A stretch of 64,000 nucleotides of DNA, taken from Carnegiea gigantea (taxonomy: Eukaryota > Streptophyta > Magnoliopsida > Caryophyllales > Cactaceae). Position numbers and translations under genes: made by a program. This document shows positions 53,464 to 64,000 of this stretch, piece by piece. Below the pieces are notes generated by a model, which was given only the letters and a program-made list of their open reading frames with translations, made no database searches and was not told the DNA's origin. Positions within the stretch are counted from its first letter, which is position 1; every line of letters starts with the position of its first letter. Where the stretch lies: assembly GCA_029747015.1 (NCBI GenBank), contig JAKOGI010003013.1, positions 1 through 64,000 on the forward strand. The letters are read 5' to 3'.

Positions 53464-54576
53464 TGATGCACTTCTAAGACCTTAAAATGAAGATCAAAGA
53501 AGGGATCTTAAGTAGTGAGGTAGAAGAGAGAGAGAAGAAGAAAGGGGTTTGCAAGCAACAAAGAAACAAAAGATAAACTAAGCTCACTTGGATATAGATA
53601 TCACCACCAAGTTCACTTAGAGCCCTCCTTAAGGATCAAAGAGATACAGATATCACCACTCAATTGATCTTCAACGACTCTTGAACACCACACTAGGGAG
53701 CTAAGCTAGTGATAAGGAAGAGTAGAAGAGAAACAAGGGAGTTTAAACTCAACCAAATACATTCATTCAAAGTTGCCTTACATGCTGAGGTTCTTCCCAT
53801 ATTTATAAGCCTTAATAATCAGCAAAAAACCCATGAAAACCAAGGCCAAACAACCGGCCAAAAGGACAAGGGGAAGGGGGGGACCAAAAAGCAACAAGTA
53901 CAAAAGCAAAAGTAAAAGCTGCCAGTGCTTTTCAGAACTGCAGCACCAACTTCAAATGAGCATAACTTCCAAAATACTTTTCCAAATGGGTTGATTCAAA
54001 AGCTGGGAGAAAGCTCTGGAAGTCTAGTTTCCAGAAAGTTTGAAAGTTACCCCCTGAAAAATGCAAGGATATATCTGCTGCCATCAGCCTGCACCTCTTG
54101 GGAACTTGCTTGCTTTTGAAACCCCAACCAAGGATTTGACTTCCAACTCTTTTGCTGGCCTTTCAGTACACTTCAAAAGGATTTCAAAAAGTGGATTTGA
54201 TAGTCCCAAAGTTCATCTAATGATAGAGAAAATGGAGCATCAAAACCGGGTACTGAAATGGTTGTTCTGGGCAGATTGGATAGCTTGACTTCAAGGGCTG
54301 AGTTGGATGGGCAAATGAAGTCCAAATGACTTGAAATTTGCTTTATTGTAAAGCTAACTTCCTAAACTTAAAACCCAAGGCAACAAAACGGGCCTAAACC
54401 ACCTTTATCTTGGGTGATTAGGGCCACCAAGTTGCAGCACTTGCTGACCAGAATTGTTGGGTAATGGCCTTGATCTTCTATGAGTTTCCTCATGACTTGG
54501 GTGGCTTCTTGGACTTTCTTAGGGGGTGGATTGCCTTTGAACTTGCTCATTCTCATTGCCTCCCATGGGTGCATCA
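53464..54576 (-). repeat. LTR shared by N1 (as 5' LTR) and N2 (as 3' LTR)
   Basis: 1113 bp, TGATGCACTTC...GGGTGCATCA. A PBS-like site and leader lie on its left and a polypurine tract with tail ORF on its right, so it serves two adjacent elements. It has lost about 25 bp near 54038, present in the neighbouring copy. Confidence 0.88.
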
Positions 54577-55177
54577 TCCTCCCCTTGTTGGAAAGAATTT
54601 GCCCTCAAATTCTCGAGTTCTTGTGGGTGAATTTTGTGGGGCTTTTCATAGATGGGCTCTTGTGAGGAAGAAGATAAGTATTTCTCTCTCTTTTGGTTTG
54701 CATCGACTTTCTCAGCCATAGGAAAGGAACCATCAAACTTCTTAGGCCTCACTTTAGGATTTTATGATGTAAAGTCATGGGTGAGGGCTTGGACAAAACA
54801 CTTGTGGGTTTGTGGCTTATTATTTTGTGGCCAATGATGAAAGGGTTGAAAGCGAAGGGACTCATGAGGGGAGACTAATAAAGATAAGGAATGGACATCT
54901 CTTGTTACCTCTACTTTGTCTTCTTGATGAAAATATGTGGTGTTGTAAAGAGAGAGATGAAGTTCCTCTTTACAAGCTAGTTCTTCTTCCTCACAAAAAG
55001 ATTTGCTCCTAACTCTTTAAAGTCTAAGAGCTCTTCATCACCATAGTCTTCAAAGTCTAAGAGTTCTTCATCACCATAGTCATCAAAGATAGGAGGTAGA
55101 TCAAACCGATTTAAATCTTCCTCCTCTTCGTTTACTTCTTCATCTTCATAGGAGATGATCTCCTTCAAGGGAAGCAA
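54519..55177 (-). pseudogene. N2 acidic tail ORF, broken
   Basis: Same protein region as the N3 ORF, in two pieces. The upstream piece (55177-54977) has the EDEEVNEEEEDLNRFD and DDYGDEELLDF repeat but then leaves the frame because 13 bases present in N3 are missing. The downstream piece (54752-54519) runs through KKFDGSFPMAEKVDANQKREKYLSS and the QQGEDD peptide into the LTR. A TAA replaces a Gln codon near 54765. No enzyme motif. Non-functional copy of an ORF of unknown role. Confidence 0.7.
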
Positions 55178-55240
55178 GGTAGGAAGGCTAGAAGTGTGAT
55201 GACTCTTTGGACTCCCCTTGTTGAAAAGGATGTCCGCACA

Positions 55241-55603
55241 TTAGGGCCTTGAGCCATTCTTCTTAGGAAGTAGAGAAACATGTTTGAGCGTGTAAGTGGG
55301 TGGGCAAAAGGCACCCATCAACTTACGCCTCAACTTCTTCCAAGTTCTCACCTTCTCTTTTCCTTTCTTCCTTCTCTTAAACTTGTAATTCTTCCACCAT
55401 TGAAGTGCACAACCTCTCAATTTTGAAATAACCACCTTGAACTTCTCTTGGTCACTAAGGTTGCGACAATCAAAGGCTTGCTCTACCTTAGAAAACCAAA
55501 TTGTAAACTCATCATTTTGGCCATAAAATCTTGGGATTTTTAGGCTAATCGACTCAATGTCAATCAAGGCTAGCTCTTTCCGGAAGTTCCTCAATGAAGG
55601 CAT
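55241..55603 (-). CDS. N2 truncated gag protein
   Basis: 120 codons from ATG at 55601-55603. It contains the N-terminal half of a Retrotrans_gag-type domain: IPRFYGQNDEFTIWFSKVEQ (the usual site is FEGKLDPDEFLDWLQTVER), then VVISKLRGCALQWWKNYK and a basic KFKRRKKGKEK stretch, ending before the VEEYTREFEKL part. The stop follows KKNGSRP. Acidic ORF pieces lie just downstream on the same strand, so in the ancestor gag and tail were probably one protein. It could at most be a partial capsid protein. I keep it as a short CDS because N2 retains a full frame here, but function is doubtful. Confidence 0.6.
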   Translation of the reverse strand: MPSLRNFRKELALIDIESISLKIPRFYGQNDEFTIWFSKVEQAFDCRNLSDQEKFKVVISKLRGCALQWWKNYKFKRRKKGKEKVRTWKKLRRKLMGAFCPPTYTLKHVSLLPKKNGSRP

Positions 55604-55665
55604 GGTGGATTAAATGCAAGGGTTCTTTGTGGGAGGAATTGTGTGTTTTAGCACGGTTAGGTAGG

Positions 55666-55772
55666 GCACGGTCGTGCTCAAGGGCACGGGCAGGCCGTGC
55701 TGTTTTGCTGTGTTGAAATGGCGAGAATGGGCAGTGGCACGGTCGTGCGCTTCAGCACGGTGTGGCCGTGCC
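55666..55772 (-). other. N2 leader: two GC double-hairpin units
   Basis: 55666-55700 and 55737-55772 (35 and 36 nt), 71 nt apart. Same design as E1, E4 and E5, although the N family shares little else in the leader. Confidence 0.75.
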
Positions 55773-55889
55773 GTTGTGCTGCCGAACGTAGGTGCAAACT
55801 ACGGATGGTGAAGTTTTGGGTGATTTTTGTGTTTGAGTTAATGGTATGTGTTTGGGGTTGGGAACTATGGCCTAGGAGAGTAGCCAATA

Positions 55890-55901
55890 GCTCTGATACC
55901 A
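55890..55901 (-). other. N2 primer binding site, tRNA-Met type
   Basis: Minus strand TGGTATCAGAGC, two bases after the LTR. In N1 the matching site (53450-53461) has one base changed. Confidence 0.87.
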
Positions 55902-55903
55902 CT

Positions 55904-57043
55904 TGATGCACTTCTAAGACCTTGAAATGAAGATCAAAGAAGGGATCTTAAGTAGTGAGGTAAAAGAGAGAGAGAAGAAGAAAGGGGTTTGCAAGCAACA
56001 AAGAAACAAAAGATAAACTAAGCTCACTTGGATATAGATATCACCACCAAGTTCACTTAGAGCCCTCCTTAAGGATCAAAGAGATACAGATATCATCACT
56101 CAATTGATCTTCAAGGACTCTTGAACACCACACTAGGGAGCTAAGCTAGTGATAAGGAAGAGTAGAAGAGAAACAGGGGAGTTTAAACTCAACCAAATAC
56201 ATTCATTCAAAGTTGCCTTACATGCTGAGGTTCTTCCCATATTTATAAGCCTTAATAATCAGCAAAAAACCCATGAAAACCAAGGCCAAACAACCGGCCA
56301 AAAGGACAAGGGGAAGGGGGGACCAAAAAGCAACAAGTACAAAAGCAAAAGTAAAAGCTGCCAGTGCTTTTCAGAACTGCAGCACCAACTTCAAATGAGC
56401 ATAACTTCCAAAATACTTTTCCAAATGGGTTGATTCAAAAGCTGGGAGAAAGCTCTGGAAGTCTAGTTTCCAGAAAGGCCTCTTGCAGCGTTAAACTCCC
56501 AGACGTTTGAAAGTTACCCCCTGAAAAAGGCAAGGATATATCTGCTGCCATCAGCCTGCACCTCTTGGGAACTTGCTTGCTTTTGAAACCCCAACCAAGG
56601 ATTTGACTTCCAACTCTTTTGCTGGCGTTTCAGTACACTTCAAAAGGATTTCAAAAAGTGGATTTGATAGTCCCAAAGTTCATCTAATGATAGAGAAAAT
56701 GGAGCATCAAAATCGGGTACTGAAATGGTTGTTCTGGGCAGATTGGATAGCTTGACTTCAAGGGCTGAGTTGGATGGGCAAATGAAGTCCAAATGACTTG
56801 AAATTTGCTTTATTGTAAAGCTAGCTTCCTAAACTTAAAACCCAAGCCAACAAAACGGACCTAAACCACCTTTATCCTGGGTGATTAGGGCCACCAAGTT
56901 GCAGCACTTGCTGACCAGAATTGTTGGGTAATGGCCTTGATCTTCTATGAGTTTCCTCATGACTTGGGTGGCTTCTTGGACTTTCTTAGGGGGTGGATTA
57001 CCTTTGAACTTGCTCATTCTCATTGCCTCCCATGGGTGCATCA
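55904..57043 (-). repeat. LTR shared by N2 (as 5' LTR) and N3 (as 3' LTR)
   Basis: 1140 bp, TGATGCACTTC...GGGTGCATCA. TATA-like TATAAATA on the element's strand near 56239-56249. Stem-loops at 56018-56116. Confidence 0.9.
56018..56116 (-). other. N-family R/U5 stem-loop pair
   Basis: 56018-56060: arms CTAAG/CTTAG and ACTTGG/CCAAGT around ATATAGATATCACCA. 56067-56116: arms CCTT/AAGG and GATCAA/TTGATC, loop GATACAGATATCATCAC (CACCAC in N1). A third CACTAG/CTAGTG inverted repeat follows. Confidence 0.65.
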
Positions 57044-57694
57044 TCCTCCCCTTGTTGGAAAGAATTTGCCCTCAAATTCTCGAGTTCTTGTGGGTGAATT
57101 TTGTGGGGCTTTTCATAGATGGGCTCTTGTGAGGAAGAAGATAAGTATTTCTCTCTCTTTTGGTTTGCATCGACTTTCTCAGCCATAGGAAAGGAACCAT
57201 CAAACTTCTTAGGCCTCACTTTAGGATTTTGTGATGTAAAGTCATGGGTGAGGGCTTGGACAAAACACTTGTGGGTTTGTGGCTTATTATTTTGTGGCCA
57301 ATGATGAAAGGGTTGAAAGCGAAGGGACTCATGAGGGGAGACTAATAAAGATAAGGAATGGACGTCTCTTGTTACCTCTACTTTGTCTTCTTGATGAAAA
57401 TATTTGGTGTTGTAAAGAGAGAGATGGAGTTCCTCTTTACAAGCTAGTTCTTCTTCCTCACAAAAAGATGAACGAGCCGGGGTTGCTCCTAACTCTTTAA
57501 AGTCTAAGAGCTCTTCATCACCATAGTCTTCAAAGTCTAAGAGTTCTTCATCACCATAGTCATCAAAGATAGGAGGTAGATCAAACCGATTTGAATCTTC
57601 CTCCTCTTCGTTTACTTCTTCATCTTCGTAGAAGACGATCTCCTTCAACGGAAGCAAGGTAGGAAGGCTAGAAGTGTGATGACTCTTTGGACCC
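56998..57694 (-). CDS. N3 acidic tail ORF, best-preserved copy, cut by E6
   Basis: The open frame runs from the E6 border to 56998, about 230 residues of N-family sequence; its first ~20 codons beyond 57694 are antisense E6 LTR and not native. Order: EDEEVNEEEEDSNRFD acidic block, a twice-repeated DYGDEELLDF segment, CEEEEL block, a YFHQEDKVEVTRDVHSLSLL stretch, His/Trp-rich part, basic segment, NLRANSFQQGEDD over the polypurine tract, then the LTR-encoded end. No protease, RT or integrase motif. N1 and N2 are frameshifted here by a 13-bp loss, so N3 is the reference copy. I do not recognise a function. Confidence 0.65.
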
Positions 57695-58803
57695 TGATGG
57701 AGACCATCGTGAGAAGCCCAAGGACCATCAAGCTCAGCCCAAGGAGGATTCACTCAAGCTTCAAGAGGTCAAGGAAGTTGCCAAACTTTGCCGGGAATTG
57801 GCGTTCATGCCCGAAGAGGTAGTGCCGCCTTCATCCAGAAATTTCCCGATTTTTGTGTGCACTTTTGGCCTACCTAACGTGGACCCACAACTTGAGGATC
57901 CACATGGTTTTGAAGCTTAAGATGTCAGCTTTAAAATAAGCCTAATTTTATTTAATTTGGACATCATTTGATTGGGCAAAATATCACTCAAAGATACGGT
58001 GTGCTGATCCAGTCCAGTCTGAGATAGGTGCATTGTTTGGGCCATAACTTTCAAACCGCTTATCCAAATTGAGCAAATGAGCCCATTCTGGAAAAGAGAC
58101 TTCCAGGGCTTTCTAACAAGCCCAAGAACGCGTGATTTGGCCGAGTATTCTGGAAGTTATGCCCTGTTGAAGTTGAGGCAGTTGCAAGGATTAATGCTGG
58201 GAATATGAAGAGTCTTAGGTTACATATATTTGTGTGGCTGATATTGTGCACGTTTTAGATGCTTCTAGATGGGAATAATCAGCTGTAGAAATCCTAGAAT
58301 ATTCCTTGTAACCTCCCCCACCCCTTTTATGATGTGTCTTTTCATTTTTCTTAGACTTTTCATTAGCTAGTTTTAATTGTTAGGAGTTATTGAGTCTTTT
58401 GGTTGTCTTTTGCTAAGCTTATAAAAGGGGAGGGGCGTGTGATGCTTGTCATTCAGCATTGTAAGAAATTTCCAAAGCAATACAAGTACTTTGAGTGTGT
58501 TTCTCAAAAGTGCAACTAAATTCCTAGTTCTATATCTTGAATTGTGGCAAATTCAAGGGGTGTTCTAGGTTCTCTTCCTTTTCCAATTGGAGTGATTCCT
58601 TGGTTAAGACAAGAGAATTAGCCCAAGGTCAAGTCATTGAGTGGCTCCGTGAAGGATTATCTTAATTACAAGATCTTGTTCTATCCCTTTTTCTTGTGTA
58701 GTGAAGTTCTTCATCCATCTCATCCATCTTTCATTTCTCTTTCCAATTTAGCTTATTTGAGTTGGAGTTTGATTTGGTTCACTTACCACCCACATCTACA
58801 TCA
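57695..58803 (+). repeat. E6 5' LTR
   Basis: 1109 bp, TGATGGAGACC...CTACATCA. TATAAAAG at 58420-58427. The 3' quarter resembles S1 more than E5 (gttcttcatccatctcatcc). Confidence 0.9.
58420..58427 (+). promoter_or_regulatory. E6 TATA box
   Basis: TATAAAAG followed by ggggaggggcgtgtg, same position as in E5 and S1. Confidence 0.6.
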
Positions 58804-58805
58804 AT

Positions 58806-58817
58806 TGGTATCAGAGC
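58806..58817 (+). other. E6 primer binding site, tRNA-Met type
   Basis: TGGTATCAGAGC two bases after the LTR. Confidence 0.9.
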
Positions 58818-58930
58818 CAAGGCTTTTAAGTGACCCACATCATACCCAAACACATCCCAAAAAAGCCAAAAATACAAAAAAAAAAAGAGGCACAAACCGG
58901 CAATCCGAAGTCTTGAAGACCAGAGAAGCA

Positions 58931-59110
58931 GCACGGTGCCCCCGTGCCAGAACACACGACCGTGCCATATTCTTTTTCCAGGAATCTTCAAGTCGAGACG
59001 GAGCACGGTGCCCCCGTGCCGCCAAGCACGACCGTGCCACTCTACTTTTCTGCATTTCCTTCAGCCGAAGCATAGCACGGCCTGACCGTGCCCCCTTGCA
59101 CGACCGTGCC
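58931..59110 (+). other. E6 leader: three GC double-hairpin units with 72-nt period
   Basis: 58931-58966, 59003-59038 and 59075-59110: again 36 nt each, 72 nt apart, as in E5. Confidence 0.8.
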
Positions 59111-59135
59111 ACTTTCCCTGCTACGCATCTCCAAC

Positions 59136-62100
59136 ATGTCTACAAAGTCCACAAGAAGCGACCAAGCACGTGTGGAAGAGTTAGAAGCACAACTCACTTA
59201 TCTTCGAACTCAACTTGGGCAACTTTTGGAGGAGAAAAGAAGGTGGGTTCATAGCCCCACTCCCTCTCATCCTCACGAACCGGTGGTTGAATCTGAAGAG
59301 GAAGTCCATCACTCCCATGCCAATTCAAGTGATGAGGAACCCCCAAGGAGACGAAGGCAAGGAGGAAATATTGGTGGTGTCCGAATTGACATCCCCGAAT
59401 TTGAAGGCCAACTTGAGCCGGACTTATTTCTCGATTGGTTGCACACCATTGAGAGGATCTTTGAATATGAGGACATCCCGGAAGATAAGAAGGTAAAGCT
59501 TGTAGCCCTTAAACTCAGAAAATATGCTTCAATTTGGTGGGCTAACCTTGGAGCGAAAAGAGCAAGAAACGGGAAAGGGAAAATCAGAACTTGGGCCAAA
59601 ATGAAAGAAAAACTCAAGGCCAAGTTTCTTCCCTCTCACTACGTGCAAGACAATTATCTCAAGCTCCATCGACTCAAGCAAGGATCCAAGAGTGTGGAAG
59701 AATACACTCGGGAGGTTGAACAACTCCTACTCAAATGCGATTTGAGAGAAGACGACTCACAAACCTTGGTAAGATACTTGACCGGTCTTGATGAGTCCAT
59801 TGCTCATGTAATTGAGTTGCAACCCTATTCATCCCTAGATGACTTGAGTTCTTTAGCCTACAAGGTAGAGCAACAAAAGAAATCAAAGGGAAAGAGTGTC
59901 CTTTCCAAGCCTCTCTCTCGTCCTTACCCCACACAAAAGCCTCCGTACTACCCTCCTCGTCCACAAAATCCCCCACCTCCACAAAACAAAAACACCACTC
60001 CAACCCCTCCAAAACCCTCCACACAAGAGCCCAAATCAAAGGACAAGGTTCGTTGCTTTCGGTGTCAAGGCATGGGACACTATGCATCTGAGTGTCCAAA
60101 CAGGAGGATTGTTTTCCTAGCGGAGTACCAAGAAGCATGTGATGAACATGCCTATGATGAAGAAGAAGGAGAGCACTTTGAAGAAGGAAGTTTGGAAGAA
60201 GTTGAGGAAGGCCCCGATGAAAGAGAGTTGCTTGTTATCCGCCGGGCCTTGAGTGGAATTGCCACTGAAAAGGACATGGAGCAAAGAGAAGCCATTTTTC
60301 ACACCAGGTGTACCGTAGGAGACAAGGTTTGTTCCCTTATCATTGATGGGGGTAGTTGTGCTAACGTTGCCTCAAAGACTATGGTGGACAAACTCAAGCT
60401 GCAAGTCTCTCCTCGTCAAAATCCCTACACCATACAATGGTTGAATCAAGGCAAAGGTTTGCAAATTACTCACCGTTGTCTTGTTTCTTTTTCAATTGGG
60501 AAAAACTATAAAGATGAGATTTGGTGTGATATAGTTCCCATGGATGCTTGCCATATATTATTGGGTAGACCATGGCTTTTTGATAGAAGTGTCATCCATG
60601 ATGGCCGGATGAACACTTACTCTTTTCTCAAGGACCGTAAGAAAATCACTCTTACCCCTCTCAAAAGTCCTTCCCCCTCTAAGCCAAAAGACAATCCTCA
60701 TTTGGAAGTCTTCTTTACTTCTCTTCTCAAATCTGAGCACCATGAGTATGAGTCTTTTAAAGACTTGATACTTTTACAAGAAGAGTCTAAGCCATCATCT
60801 CCCTCACATCCACTACTCACCCCTCTTCTACAAGCCTATCACCATGTCTTTCCACAAGAAATTCCACATGGCCTTCCCCCTCCAAGATCTATCCAACACA
60901 AGATAGACCTCGTTCCCGGATCCGTACTTCCAAACAAGCCGGCATACCGGATGTCTCCAAGCAAAACTCAAGAAGTCCAAAGACAAGTGGATGATCTCTT
61001 GTCCAAGGGTTTAATTCGGGAAAGTCTAAGCCCATGTGCCGTGCCCCCCTCCTTGTTCCTAAGAAGGATGGTAGCATGCGTATGTGTGTTGATAGCCGGG
61101 CAATAAACAAGATCACTATCAAGTACCGGTTTCCTATTCCCCGATTGGAAGATCTATTGGATCAATTACATGGAGCCGCTATCTTTTCTAAGATTGATCT
61201 TAGAAGTGGCTATTATCAGATTCGTATTTTTGAAGGGGATGAATGGAAAACCGCCTTTAAGACTAAAGGAGGTTTATATGAGTGGCTTGTAATGCCATTC
61301 GGGCTTACTAATGCCCGAGCACTTTTATGAGACTCATGAACCAAGTTCTCAAGCCCCTCATTGGAACTTGTGTTGTCGTTTACTTTGATGATATCTTGGT
61401 CTATAGCAAGGCCGAGGAGGAGCATGCCAAGCATTTGCAACAAGTTTTGGAGATTCTTTCACAAGAACAACTTTATGGCAATATGGAGAAATGCTTTTTC
61501 TTCACTCCTAAAGTGGTATTCTTGGGTTTCATTGTTTCCGCCCAAGGCCTCCAAGTTGATGAAAGCAAGATCAAGGCTATTCAAGAGCGGCCAACTCCTA
61601 CATCCATCACTCAAGTAAGGAGTTTTCATGGCCTAGCCTCATTTTATCGGAGGTTCATTAGAAATTTCAGCACTATCATGGCTCCTATGACCGAGGTAAT
61701 TAAAGGCAAAGAGTTTTCATGGAACGAGCAAGCACAACAAGCCTTTGAAGAGATCAAGAAGAAGCTCACTAGTCCCCCGTTCTAGCCTTGCCCGACTTTA
61801 CCAAAGTCTTTGAAGTAGAATGTGATGCATCCGGGGTAGGAATTGGAGCTGTCCTATCTCAAGAGAGGAGACCCATTGCCTTTTTTAGTGAGAAGCTCAA
61901 CGATGCCAAGAAGAAGTACTCCACCTATGAAAAGGAGTTTTATGCAATCATTAGAGCATTGGAGCATTGGCGTCATTACTTAGTTGGAGGTGAGTTCATC
62001 CTTCATTCCGACCATGAATCTCTCAAATACATTCAAGGACAACACAAGCTCAACCCTAGACATGCTAAATGGGTAGAGTATCTTCAGTCCTTCCACTTCA

Positions 62101-63669
62101 CCATCCAACATAAGGCGGGTACTCTCAACAAAGGAGCTGATGCATTGTCAAGAAGGTACTTATTACTCTCCACTTTGAGTACTAAAGTACTTGGGTTTGA
62201 AGTTGTTAAAGATTTGTACCCAAAAGATGATGATTTCAAGGACATTTTGAGAAGTGTCTTAAACACCCCCATGGGTTGTTCCACTTAGAAGATGGGTTCC
62301 TATTCAAAGGTTCACGCCTTTGTATACCTCAATGTGGATTTCATGAACTGCTTATCCAAGAGCTGCATGGAGGAGCCCTAGCTGGCCATTTTGGTGTTGA
62401 GAAGACTAGATCAATGTTGAAGGAACACTACTATTGGCCTAAGATGTCAAGAGATGTAGAGCATTTCATCAAAAGATGTTCTACTTGCAAATGGCTAAGA
62501 GCCATTCTTTGCCCCAAGGATTGTATTCTCCACTCCCCATTCCTCAAGCCCCTTGGGAAGATATTAGCCTGGATTTTATCACGGGTTTGCCTAGAACCCA
62601 AAGGAACAAAGACTCCATTATGGTGTTTGTGGATCGATTCTCCAAGATGGCGCATTTCATCCCTTGCCACACCACTAATGATGCTACTCAAGTGGCTAAT
62701 CTTTACTTCAAGGAGGTTGTGAGACTACATGGCATTCCAAAGAGCATGGTATCTGATCGGGACTCCAAGTTTCTTAGTCATTTTTGGCTAACTCTATGGC
62801 GCAAATTGGGTACTCAACTCAAGTTTAGCACTACTTGTCATCCCCAAACTGATGGCCAAACTGAAGTCACTAATAGAACTTTGGGTACCTTACTTCGAGT
62901 CCTAGTGAAGAAGCATTTGAAGAATTGGGATGAGTTGCTACCACATGCCGAGTTTGCATTCAATCGAGTGCCTAGTAAGTCGACCCAACTCTCTCCATTT
63001 CAAGTTGTATATGGCTACAATCCCAAGAGTCCCTTGGATCTTGTTCCCATTCCAACTCCCACAAAATTTAGTTGGGAAGCTGAAAAAAGAGCCAATGAGA
63101 TCCAAGATCTTCATGCAAGAGTTAGAGATAACATTGCCAAGGCTAATGAAAGAGCCATGCAAAGCGCCAACAAGCATCGCAAGGAGGTACATTTTCAACC
63201 AGGAGATTTGGTATGGATTCACATGAGGAAGGAGCGTTTCCCTTCAAAAAGAAAATCTAAGTTGATGCCGCGTTCCGATGGTCCATTTGAAATCCTTGAG
63301 AAGGTTGGGCCCAATGCATACAAGGATGATCTACCTGGAGATTATGGAGTTTCGGCTACCTTCAATGTCTCCGATCTTAGCCCCTATTTCGATGATAAGC
63401 CCCTTCCTAGTTTGAGGGCAAACTTTCACTTACCCGGGGGGAATGATGGAGACCATCGTGAGAAGCCCAAGGCCCATCAAGCTCAGCCCAAGGAGGATTC
63501 ACTCAAGCTTCAAGAGGTCAAGGAAGTTGCCAAACTTTGCCGGAAATTGGCGTTCATGCCCGAAGAGGTAGTGTCGCCTTCATCCAGAAATTTCTCGATT
63601 TTTGTGTGCACTTTTGACCTACCTAAAGTGGTCCCACAACTTGAGGCTCCACATGGTTTTGAAGTTTAA
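59136..63669 (+). pseudogene. E6 gag-pol polyprotein, broken by five one-base deletions
   Basis: Starts MSTKSTRSDQ like E5. The frame is open from 59136 to about 61045 (gag, zinc knuckle CFRCQGMGHYASEC, protease with normal IDGGS, start of RT). Relative to E5 single bases are missing at about 61044-61049, 61314-61316, 61773, 62245-62248 and 62487, breaking RT, RNase H and the integrase zinc region into pieces. The integrase core, GPF module and LTR-encoded tail are open from about 62490 to 63669. Substitutions relative to E5 are few. As read it cannot make enzymes. If the deletions are assembly errors, it may be an intact gene. Confidence 0.85.
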
Positions 63670-64000
63670 GATTTCATCTTTCAAATAAGCCCAAGTTTGT
63701 TTAATTTGGACATCATTTGATTGGGAAAAATATCACTCAAAGATACGTTATGCTGATCCAGTCCAGTCTGAGATAGGTGCATTGTTTGGGCCATAGCTTT
63801 CAAACCGCTTATCCAAATTGAGCAAATGAGCCCATTCTGGAAAATAGACTTCCAGGGCTTTCTAACAAGCCCACGAACGCGTGATTTGGCCGAGTATTCT
63901 GGAAGTTATGCTCTGTTGAAGTTGAGGCAGCTGCAAGGATTAATTCTGGGAATATGAAGAGTTTTCGGTTACATGTGATTGTGTGGCTGATATTGTGCAC
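63444..64000 (+). repeat. E6 3' LTR (partial)
   Basis: Starts TGATGGAGACC after GGGGGGAA. About half is inside the window. Confidence 0.9.

Larger units (their letters stand above)
43035..54576 (-). mobile_element. N1: non-autonomous CRM-related element, split by S1 and E5
   Basis: Minus strand. 3' LTR about 43035-44083 (its left end lost at the inversion junction), internal pieces 44084-44471, 45631-45858 and 52757-53463, PBS 53450-53461 (one base changed), 5' LTR 53464-54576. Solo LTR S1 and E5 are inserted with clean duplications. It encodes a partial gag and an acidic tail ORF but no protease, RT or integrase, like the noaCRM elements known from grasses. Relation to those is inferred from structure only. 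Confidence 0.78.
57695..64000 (+). mobile_element. E6: CRM-like retrotransposon, same family as E5, runs off window
   Basis: 5' LTR 57695-58803, PBS 58806-58817, three leader GC units, gag-pol with five frameshifts, 3' LTR from 63444 to beyond 64000. Inserted in N3; the left flank ends GACCC, the expected duplication, whose partner is outside the window. Very similar to E5 throughout. Confidence 0.9.

Noticed and set aside
57687..57920. 77-codon frame at the start of the E6 5' LTR
   Set aside because: It is the 5' LTR copy of the polyprotein tail coding sequence, not a separate gene.

Overview
The window reads as nuclear DNA of a flowering plant, most likely pericentromeric or centromeric heterochromatin. 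I found no host gene, rRNA or tRNA gene. Nearly every base belongs to LTR retrotransposons nested in or fused to one another. All primer binding sites match initiator tRNA-Met (TGGTATCAGAGC). The coding elements are Ty3/gypsy chromoviruses. Three traits place them closest to the CRM (centromeric retrotransposon) clade: the gag-protease-RT-RNaseH-integrase order, an integrase GPY/F module ending in ATFNV(A/S)DL with no canonical chromodomain after it, and a reading frame that runs through the polypurine tract into the 3' LTR. The clade call is from remembered family features and was not tested with a tree.

Layout: E1 (1-6796, minus) is a CRM-like element with an open polyprotein, inserted in the 3' LTR of E2 (6797-13133, minus, decayed). 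Then come two LTR-like remnants, Y (13134-14340, plus) and Z (14341-16076, minus), and a short spacer. 16231-37880 is a large non-autonomous Tekay/Del-like element (LARD) with about 4.5-kb LTRs arranged LTR-internal-LTR-internal. Its first LTR is split by E3 (19655-27303, minus, decayed CRM-like, target duplication AATGT). 37881-38364 is a patchwork of LTR fragments. 38365-57694 is a cluster of a second non-autonomous family (N0, N1, N2, N3) that keeps part of gag and an acidic tail ORF but has no RT or integrase. N1, N2 and N3 are in tandem and share LTRs, and N0 is inverted. Inserted into this cluster are E4 (38737-43001, minus, TSD TAAGG), a CRM-like element reduced in frame to gag-protease-tail; solo LTR S1 (44472-45630, TSD GAGTT); E5 (45859-52756, plus, TSD GAAGG) with an open 1510-residue polyprotein; and E6 (57695 to the window end, plus), nearly identical to E5 but with five one-base deletions.

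How the parts could work together: E1 and E5 are the only copies with a full open gag-pol. E4, the N family and the LARD would need proteins supplied in trans. The most interesting shared signal is non-coding. (a) Every CRM-like family here carries one to three copies of a 35-36-nt GC-rich double hairpin built from GCACGG/CCGTGC blocks near the PBS, exactly 72 nt apart in E5 and E6. (b) The R/U5 part of the minus-strand CRM-like and N LTRs, and of Y, carries stem-loops with a conserved loop (sense TGGTGATATCTGTATC-like) whose arms differ between families but stay complementary. Both look like selected RNA structures, possibly for dimerisation, packaging or translation, and may let autonomous copies serve the non-autonomous ones.

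One caution: 18.6-21.3 kb and parts of 61-62.5 kb carry many one-base indels and homopolymer runs, which may be assembly error.
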